A DNA stretch of 64,000 nt from Liolophura sinensis (taxonomy: Eukaryota > Mollusca > Polyplacophora > Chitonida > Chitonidae): the NCBI RefSeq assembly GCF_032854445.1, contig NC_088303.1, positions 503,501 through 567,500 on the forward strand, given 5' to 3'. Shown here piece after piece: positions 57,159 through 64,000 of the stretch. The notes below the pieces were generated by a model. It saw only the letters and a list, made by a program, of their open reading frames with translations. It was not told the origin of the DNA and did not search any database. The position numbers were made by a program, and so were the translations under genes. Numbering within the stretch: position 1 is the stretch's first letter; each line of letters opens with the position of its first letter.

Positions 57159-57782
57159 CTGGAGAGAAAAAAGGAAACAACGCCAGGTCGTGACAAATCT
57201 CTGAACTCATGCAGTGAATAGTCCCAGATTTTATGGCAAAAATATCCTTATTAGCTAATCAAATCAGCTTTTCTCTATGTACCAAGAATGGGCCAATTTA
57301 TTGCCTCTCAGAAAATATTAGACCCATAACTGTACTATTTATAGTCTTAACATGATTGTAAAGTTTGAAAAAGTTATAAATCAAACCACGCTATAAATGT
57401 TATGAACCTTATTTTGGATTTTGAACAGAAACACCTGTACTTTTATATTGCCAAAAGTCTCCGACACAGCCTAGTTTGATTTATTTTGTCTTATTGTATC
57501 TGCTAACGACTAGTTAAAGTATTCTAAGTGAAGGAGAATGGCTTAACGTCATATTGGCGTACTACAGTCATATCGTGGCGGTATGAGACAACTGTTCAGG
57601 ATGCTTTGTACAGTATGGGCAACACAAGCCAATGCATCTTTTCTCTTTTGTAAAACACTGACTGACTTCTCTGTCTTAAATAGGGTTGAAAATCCTGAAT
57701 ATTAAACTGTTTTGCAAAACCTACTTCTAAGTGAAATGTTATAGTTATACCATAGGCACTCCGATTAGGTTTTAAGCTCGTC
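57159..57782. other. Receptor intron, left part; nothing specific seen
   Basis: AT-rich unique sequence. Confidence 0.5.
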
Positions 57783-57795
57783 ATACACGTGAGCT

Positions 57796-58034
57796 GGTCA
57801 ATAAGTTAGCGCGCTAGCCCAGCGTAATGACCCAGAAGCCTCTCACCAATGCAGTCACTGTGAGTTAAGTCCAGCCCATGCTGGCCTCCTCTCAGGCCGT
57901 ACGTGGGAAGGTCTGTCAGGGATGGTCGTGGGTTTCCCCCAGGCTCTGCCCACTTTCCTCCCACCATAATGCTCGTATAATTGAAATATTCTTGAGTACG
58001 GCGAAAAATACCAATCAGATAAATAAAAAAATAA
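57796..58034 (+). mobile_element. SINE with 13-bp target duplication
   Basis: Slightly 5'-truncated SINE (starts within the A-box region, GGTCAATAAGTTAGCGCGC), tail CCAATCAGATAAATAAAAAA. ATACACGTGAGCT flanks it at 57783-57795 and 58035-58047, an exact duplication. Confidence 0.9.
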
Positions 58035-58047
58035 ATACACGTGAGCT

Positions 58048-58509
58048 TAACACACAACTCAAATCAACCCGATACAACGACGCGAATCAACAGAAGTTGC
58101 ACTCCAGTCGGTATAGACGTATATATGCTATTCAATCTGGAAGTCTTATTCGGCCATCACCGACTTGGACCAACTCCATTCCACCGGTAGTGTTGAGTGG
58201 CGTGTTAAGCTCTCGTGTATGCATGCGAAGCTTCATAAACCAAAGCTCGCATCTATCCAGCAACTTAAGACATAAATTGCAAGTGCTTTTAAAGCCAAAC
58301 TCAGAACAGGAACTCAAACTGTGGTTGGTACATTGTTGTGCAATAAAGAATTTGGGTAAAAATTCCTAGAGCAAAACATTTTGATTGTAGCTGTGCTTGA
58401 ATTTTGGGTTATGAATTTTGAAGCTTTGCCATAGCTGCTTTACCTGAACCCACTTTTCTAGAAAGGTTTCCTCGTTATCGCATGTGGTTTCCTGTTTCGA
58501 TTCGTTTAC
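58048..58509. other. Receptor intron, right part; nothing specific seen
   Basis: Unique sequence; a 163-codon plus frame here begins inside the SINE and has no domain. Confidence 0.5.
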
Positions 58510-58635
58510 CTTCTGTAGGAATCCCAAACGACAGCGTTAGGCCAGATGGTATCATTCAATAATATCGCTCGCTCACTGCCGTCAAGACGAGATCTGTGTA
58601 TGTGACCCGTTCCTTGGTCGCCCCAGAACAGATAC
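58510..58635 (-). CDS. Receptor exon: first propeller blade
   Basis: Acceptor GATTCCTTCCCAG, donor AGAAG|GTAAAC; phases 2 in, 2 out. It encodes YLFWGDQGTGHIHRSRLDG, then ERAILLNDTIWPNAVVWD, a standard class B repeat. Located by phase and motif; the frame is too short to stand out alone. Confidence 0.88.
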
Positions 58636-59416
58636 CTGGGAAGGAATCGTAAACATCACGTGCGTGGCAAAGTTCTAATTGTATGTACGTCATTATGAAT
58701 ATTCACAAACAATGCCAGTAAGAGCTTAGGCTATAAATGTGGTAGTCTTTTCTAAGCAATGAAAGTTCACCTTCAGTCGTAAACACATGGTAAATTACAT
58801 ATCATTGATTTGCGCCGTGAAACAGTCCTTCTGCAGTAGGCCCTACCACATAAACCACCTGACTTAAAGCCGAAGAGGAAAGAGTGTGATTTTGCAGCAG
58901 AACCTGATATACTGCTAGGCCAGCCAGGGGCGTTCCCGTACCTGATCGGCATACACAAATTAAGAGTGACATGTCTGTTTTATTAACTGTTCCGAATATC
59001 GGTACCCATAGTGCACATGTTTGTGATTACGGGGGAAGCCGCACTGTAGTACCTGGGTTCTTGGTAGATTCAATGAATCAGTCATATTGACTGCCATATA
59101 TCGTCGTTGTATTATTCCATTATTCCTCTTACTCATTGAAATGCATACTTCTTTGGTGCCTTATGCAAGATTGAGGAACTAAAATAATTCCGGCCTAAGC
59201 TACATGTGTAGTCTATATTGTTCAGTCGTACTCAGACTGTGTGTGAGCAAACTGGTGACGTAGTCTACTCGTGTATTGCTAGAGACCTACGATCAGCCCG
59301 GCTTGTACCCGAGTCGCCACTGTGCCAGAAAATGTGTCGCGTTGATTTTGTATATGACTGGACGAACTAAATTTTCTTTTGCTTGATCCTTTGGAAAAGT
59401 CCACTCCTTCCCTTAC
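58636..59416. other. Receptor intron; nothing specific seen
   Basis: Unique sequence, no repeat family recognised. Confidence 0.5.
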
Positions 59417-59588
59417 CCATCTGTCGCCTGTACAGCCACTCCGCGGGGTAAGCCGAACTGGTCCACCAGCAAAACCACTCTGTCCGTACCGTCATATCGA
59501 GCCACTTCTAACGTCCCTCTTGATTCGTCTGTCCAGTAAACATGACCGCGGCCAGGGTCGAGCCCAATGCCATTCACGACATCCACAT
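59417..59588 (-). CDS. Receptor exon: first propeller blade
   Basis: Acceptor TTTTTTTCCTTCAG, donor GATGG|GTAAGG; phases 1 in, 2 out. It encodes DVVNGIGLDPGRGHVYWTDE, then EVARYDGTDRVVLLVD and GLPRGVAV: an ideal YWTD repeat. Confidence 0.92.
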
Positions 59589-59849
59589 CTGAAGGAAAAA
59601 AATGAAACATACAAAAATTAGTTTAAGAACTTATTCTTCATTGGATAACCGGCACTATAATTTGAAACACTGAATGTTGTCTAATAGTTATCAGTTTCAT
59701 TCCTTTCTGTCACAGAGATTACAGACATACAAGTAACTTTCAGTCATTGTAACAAAAATATCCTCTCGAAAGAGTCATAAGAACATCGGCTTCATCCTTC
59801 CAAATTTTCACTTTAGAGTTTTAGATCGTCAGCAATATGTCCACCATAT

Positions 59850-60065
59850 CAATTTATTTACCCATCTCAAAAAAATTTCACTTACACGACGGCGGGTTAC
59901 ATTACGGCCGGTGGGGACGCGTGCAAAGCCCGCCATCTTCAAGTCACTGGTAAACCTTGTCACGGCCAGAGAGGGAGCCAGCATGAGCTGGACTTGATCC
60001 CACAGCGACCGTATAGGTGAGAGGCTGTTGAGTACTGTGCTAGCAAGTCACCACTTGGCCACAGT
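59850..60065 (-). mobile_element. Diverged SINE in receptor intron
   Basis: AATTTCACTTACACGACGGC near 59875 and GCCAGCATGAGCTGGACTTG near 59980; ends near CACCACTTGGCCACAG. The same order as other minus copies, heavily mutated. Confidence 0.75.
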
Positions 60066-60550
60066 TCCAATATTTCCTTCACATGACGACAGAGCAGCAA
60101 TGCTAACGTCTGTACTGTTTACGTCTTTAAGCTCTGTTATATACACGATGGTGACCATGCAGTTTTATGGATTGGGGAAAACCGGAATGTCAGGAATAAA
60201 CCATCGACCTTTGGCTAGTTACAGATAAAGTCTTCCTCGTGTGACACATGCCATATAGGGGGGGGGGGGGGGGGTAGTGGGGCTTGGGATAGGGGTGTAG
60301 GGGCATGTGGTCTCACTCAATGCAATACCACACAAGACAGCACCATCAATCCTTCAATGCTTAAGGTGCCGAGGACAATGAAAGTTTTAGAATGTTGACA
60401 ACCCACTTACCAGGAATAGGTTTGAACTATGCCCCGTGTCACGCAGCCACGGCCTGTTCAGTGGATTTCATATATGTTAAAAATGTGTCTGACCTTCCAC
60501 TTCAGTATCCCTCTGTCCAGGTTTCGTGTAAAACGCACGTATTTTCTTAC
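60066..60550. other. Receptor intron; poly-G tract
   Basis: A G17 run lies at about 60258-60274. No exon seen. Confidence 0.5.
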
Positions 60551-60686
60551 CTGATATGATACGTTCGACCTTAGTGAAATCCCCTATCTTAGTTCTGTAT
60601 ATACCACGTTTTGCCGCCGATACATCTGACCAGAACAGAATCCCCAGGTCTGAGTCCACAGCAAGGGAAACTACCCTACCCAACCC
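60551..60686 (-). CDS. First receptor exon found: first propeller blade
   Basis: Acceptor TTTTATTCTGCAG, donor ATCAG|GTAAGA; phases 0 in, 1 out. It encodes GLGRVVSLAVDSDLGILFWS, then GIYRTKIGDF and VERIIS. It is an internal exon (good acceptor, mid-domain start), so at least the signal peptide and one or two blades are missing upstream. Confidence 0.87.
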
Positions 60687-60889
60687 CTGCAGAATAAAAA
60701 TCACGGAGGTTAAATCACGAATATGACCTAATTAGGACCATATTTTCTCCAGATCGTCCAGTATTTTTTGTCCCACAGTAACTAACAGCGACAGGCGGAG
60801 AACGGAGCTGCCAAGGTGATCTAAGTTCAACTGCAACTGGACAGCGAAAGGCACAACAATATCTACAAAACGAACTAGAAGGCTTTCCA

Positions 60890-61015
60890 AATTATTTATA
60901 TATTTAATTATGTGATGGAGATCGGCATTGTGGTGTGAGGAAACGGGGCAGAGCCAATTGGAAACACACGACTTTGCATGCGAAGGTTGCTTGCAGATCT
61001 TCCCATGCTTTCCAC
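60890..61015 (-). mobile_element. SINE fragment
   Basis: GTGTGAGGAAACGGGGCAGA, then GCAGATCTTCCCATGC. Partial and diverged. Confidence 0.6.
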
Positions 61016-61084
61016 GAACGCAAACCTAAAGGTGCAAATCGCTCGATACATACAAAAGGAAAGGATTACTTTTGACCTACTATC

Positions 61085-61175
61085 TGACTTTTTGTCTGTC
61101 TGCCTATCTGTCTGCCTGCCTATCTGCCTATCTGTCTGCCTGCCTATCTGTCTGTCTGCCTATCTGTCTGCATCT
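61085..61175. repeat. Microsatellite (TATCTGTCTGCC)n
   Basis: Irregular tetranucleotide-based repeat of CTGCCTATCTGTCTGC. Confidence 0.92.
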
Positions 61176-61224
61176 ATATGCGTCGAAACAGACATTCGTG
61201 TACCAGTCGTCATACAAGATGGGT

Positions 61225-61660
61225 GTCTGTTAGCAAATGTTTGCCAATTTGGTGCACATCTTAACATCTTGGTCATAAGTTCATTACATTTTGGTAGCGA
61301 CCCGGATGCAGGAAATGTTAATAAACGATTCTTCACCATTGTCACTTGTCTGTCAACAATTTGACGGGGAAAGTTAGGCACGGATTTAGATGTAACTTTG
61401 TGCACCACTAAGCCTTTGTACAAGTACCATTTCATGCCATCCGTATGTCTGGACCCGGATGCATTAATCGTTTAAACGATTGATTCACCATTGTCAGATG
61501 TTGATAAAAAGTAACGAACGGATTTTGATCAAAATTTGCGCACTGCTTGTGCTTGACATAATTTCCACAAATCTATTATATTTTGCTTGTCAACCAATTC
61601 TGGATCCAAACCGAAGAATCTTTAAACAATTCTTCACAATTCCAAGATACGACACAAATG
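61225..61660. repeat. Three diverged ~160-bp tandem copies
   Basis: Each copy holds GACCCGGATGCA-like and GATTCTTCACCATTGTCA-like words (61300/61335, 61450/61485, and a weak third near 61605/61630: GGATCCAAACCGAAGAATC, ATTCTTCACAATTCC). I cannot name the family. Confidence 0.6.
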
Positions 61661-61784
61661 CTAGGTGAATTGTCTTTTTATCTGAATGGTGGGGACTTGT
61701 ACATTTTAGCTAGCTGGTGGGCCGGGGAGACATTAGCGTTCACAGAGTGGTCTCTAGATCATTTTCTACTGATGTTTGCCCGCC

Positions 61785-61895
61785 GAGCTCAAGAATATTT
61801 CAGTTAACCAGAAGAAACCAGAATTCACCGGGGAAAACCATGCGCCGTTTTTTGAAAAGTTGCTAACGAACTTTTTCATGTTTCATCCACGTAGC
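61785..61895 (-). mobile_element. SINE 3'-part relic
   Basis: GAGCTCAAGAATATTTCAGT, then CACCGGGGAAAACCATGCG and GTTGCTAACGAAC. Strongly diverged. Confidence 0.6.
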
Positions 61896-62064
61896 CTACG
61901 TATTTTTATGCATTTGCCATACTGATGGAAGGCAAACGCCGCGAGTGATCGCCAAGGAACCTGTAAGACCACCTTACAAGATTTCCCTCTATGAAATTGA
62001 AATTTTCAATCGACTTGATATAGTATAGACGTCAGTTGTGGATAAATACAAAAGGAGCAGGAAA

Positions 62065-62215
62065 AACTCTTTTTTTACTTATTTGGTTGTTGTTATACGC
62101 CAAACTCAATAATTGTTCACTTATACGATGATGACCAGCGTTATGAGTAAAAACCGCTGTGCCTGGGGTAAACTGCCAACCTTTGGCAAGTTACTGAAGA
62201 ACTTTCTAGCGTGTA
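62065..62215 (-). mobile_element. SINE 3'-part relic
   Basis: ACTTATTTGGTTGTTGTTAT then ACGCCAAACTCAATAATTG, CACTTATACGATGATGACCA GC, and GGCAAGTTACTGAAGAAC. Confidence 0.65.
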
Positions 62216-62664
62216 ACATACAGACATGCACAACATATTGGTGAATGACAAGTGTATGCCCTTCAATAAACGTTTAAGATTGCGCAAAAAGAACAGCGTT
62301 TTCGAAAGCGTGTCAATCCCAAGGCAAGGTGATCTACGAACAGTGATCTACAACATTTACTAGGCTAAAAAGTCTAAAAACTTCTCAAAATTATTAAATA
62401 AACACACTGTCTAGCAATGCTTGACGTCCGGATTACAAATTTGTACGAGTTAGTTTTGTACTTAGTATAGCTTTCAGGTTATGACCCAAAAACACCAAAA
62501 TTATGGCTGCTAAAGCAGCGGTGCCGGGGTTCAAGCTGGCATTGCCGGCCTATTTGGTGTCGTTTCGGGTTAACTTAATCGTGTCCATGTATAGATACAC
62601 AACCAACTTAATCAAAAAGCCTACATTCTTCGTAGTCATTAGTGCATTGTAAGTACACTGTATA

Positions 62665-63325
62665 TCACATGTAGGGAGATGTGCCAGACGGAGTAAATCG
62701 ACTTTTGGGTAATATTTGAAGGCGTGCATGTCCGCTTTTGCTCAAAGATTTTCAGCATACATAGAGTACATGTATAGTGCTTTGCTCTTAGTGATTTTCA
62801 GCCTTACAGCTGTAACAGTTTTCCGTGGCGTGGCCACTAAATATGGTGGAAATTGCGCTTTTTCTCAATTTGATAGCAATTTGCAGCAACACTACATGTC
62901 GCAGGAAGGAAATAAGACCAGATTCCTCATCAGGACGTCAAACTACGTCGGGTAGCATACGTACAACACAGCTGTGTTCGTACATTGATCATAGACATAA
63001 ATGTATTTAAAATGCATTATAAAACAAGGGGACGTCAAAAGTGCCAAATATAGCAAATCGGCCTTTGGATAATTTTTCAAACACTGCAACTCACGCATTT
63101 ATTTAGACACTTCAACGATTTTCCAGACACATGTAGTACACATATAGTCCTTTGCACTCGCCCATTTTCAGCTTTACAGCTATAGCCGTTTTGTGTCAGG
63201 TGACCTCCAAATATGGGGGGAAATTGCACTTTTTCGTTCCATTTTAATGGCAATTCTCGACAAAACTGTGCATCAGAGAAAAGTAAAAAGACCAGATTAG
63301 TGATGAGAACATCAAACTATGCCAA
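62665..63325. repeat. Diverged tandem duplication, ~350-bp unit x 2
   Basis: Copy 1 (62665-62955) and copy 2 (63030-63325) share in order: ATCGACTTTTGGGTAAT / ATCGGCCTTTGGATAAT, TAGTGCTTTGCTCTTAG / TAGTCCTTTGCACTCG, ATTTTCAGC-TTACAGCTGTA, AAATATGGTGGAAATTGC, AAGACCAGATT and CATCAAACTA. No coding frame spans both. Confidence 0.8.
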
Positions 63326-63417
63326 GCACAGCATTTAAAATATTTAAAATTTTCATCAAGTGACAAATTCGGTAAGCTGCGATGGAACTCTGACATGACT
63401 GACTGGCGTGAACGATA

Positions 63418-63685
63418 TTTATTTATTTATCTGATGGGTGTTTTACCCAGTACTCAAGAATATTTCACATTTACGACGGCGGCCAACATTATGGTGGGTG
63501 GAAACCGGGTAGAGCCCGGGAGAAACCCACGGCCATTCGCAGGTTGCTGCAAGACCTTCCCACGTAGGACTGGAAAGGAAGCCATCATGAGCTGGACTTG
63601 AACTCAAAGAGGCCGCATTGGTGAGAGGCTTCTGGGGTCATAACTCTGCGTTGGCGCGCTAACCAACTGAACCACGGAGGCCCCC
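63418..63685 (-). mobile_element. Full-length SINE with target duplication
   Basis: TTTATTTATTTATCTGATGG at the left and CAACTGAACCACGGAGGCCC at the right (tRNA-like head on minus). GCGTGAACGATA (63406-63417) and GCGTGAGCGATA (63686-63697) form a 12-bp target duplication with one mismatch. Confidence 0.92.
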
Positions 63686-63697
63686 GCGTGAGCGATA

Positions 63698-64000
63698 CGA
63701 GCCCAGCCATTCTAAAATAGACGTACTTAATGCCTATGTTGAGATTACATCTCTAACAGACTTAGGCACCACAGTTTTTACAGCAGCGACGTCGAAAGCG
63801 AGGCTCGTGCATTACGTCACCTGATCTGAGATGACTTCTTTTGCCTTACGTTAACAACTACACGTGAAGGCGAACGCACCTGTTTCGTCGCTTTGGGTGC
63901 TGCGGGAGTTGAATAATTGAACAGACTTCTGATAGTTCGAACAAGTCAACTGTTTTACTGAAGATAACATCGGAACCCTACAGCAGGGTCCTGCAACGTC
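63698..64000. other. Nothing recognised
   Basis: Unique sequence to the window end. Upstream exons of the receptor gene might lie here or beyond, but none could be supported. Confidence 0.4.

Larger units (their letters stand above)
42825..60686 (-). other. Gene (3' part): YWTD/EGF type I receptor, LRP-like, 16 exons seen
   Basis: Sixteen exons join in one frame to give 996 codons plus stop; every junction phase was checked. Order from the N-side: part of a first YWTD propeller (FWSD, YWTD, FWGD, LWVD), an EGF module with six cysteines, a complete six-blade propeller (LYTS, FYSD, YFTN, YFAD, YFVA, FWTD), a second EGF module, and a third six-blade propeller. A short CENNRSDC remnant, a 23-residue membrane helix and a 48-residue tail follow. 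Propeller-EGF pairs are typical of LDL-receptor-related proteins (LRP4/5/6, LRP1/2). No LDL class A repeats and no NPxY are visible. It probably acts at the cell surface in ligand binding or endocytosis; the ligand is unknown. The 5' exons (signal peptide, first blades) were not found and may lie beyond 64000. Confidence 0.88.

Noticed and set aside
61160-61435. 91-codon minus ORF as an upstream receptor exon
   Set aside because: Lies in a diverged tandem repeat and has no YWTD, EGF or signal features.

Overview
The window is animal nuclear DNA. It shows split genes with GT-AG introns, tRNA-derived SINEs, a Penelope-like retroelement, Tc1/mariner relics, and tandem repeats filling perhaps a third of the sequence. 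The SINE (A/B boxes at its head, a tail ending in an (AAAT)n run) resembles elements I associate with molluscs, so a lophotrochozoan, probably a mollusc, is my best guess. Amphioxus is not excluded. The species is inference; no ribosomal or mitochondrial marker is present.

Layout. 0-1.1 kb: the last coding exon (839-987) of a cysteine-rich secreted-protein gene whose body lies upstream. 1.1-9.7 kb: a 43-bp minisatellite split by a head-to-head pair of Penelope-like copies (4584-8010). 9.8-16.3 kb: more minisatellites, two relics of a second reverse transcriptase family, a Tc1 transposase relic and a possible signal-peptide exon. 16.3-19.7 kb: mostly featureless, with one SINE flanked by a 13-bp target duplication. 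19.76-38.9 kb (+): a ten-exon gene for a secreted protein of about 413 residues. It has a signal peptide and nine small cysteine modules, one per exon, and all introns are phase 1. Most of its large introns are filled by tandem arrays. 39-42.4 kb: intergenic, with a SINE and a ~53-bp array. 42.4-60.7 kb (-): the 3' part of a type I receptor with YWTD beta-propellers and EGF modules (LRP-like). Sixteen exons join in one frame (996 codons plus stop) and end in a transmembrane helix and a 48-residue tail; the 5' exons were not found. 60.7-64 kb: SINEs, diverged repeats and no recognised gene. The two main genes are convergent.

Most notable observation: in both genes, three minisatellites start exactly at an exon 3' end, and their repeat unit is the exon tail plus the 5' splice site (exon 2 at 20586, exon 9 at 37192, receptor exon at 52840). 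The result is ladders of duplicated splice donors, up to about 60 copies in one intron. Phase arithmetic picks the donor nearest the exon as the functional one each time. A second notable point is that the exon at 839-987 matches the terminal exon of the 19.8-38.8 kb gene in layout, so this is probably a local cluster of related secreted cysteine-rich proteins.
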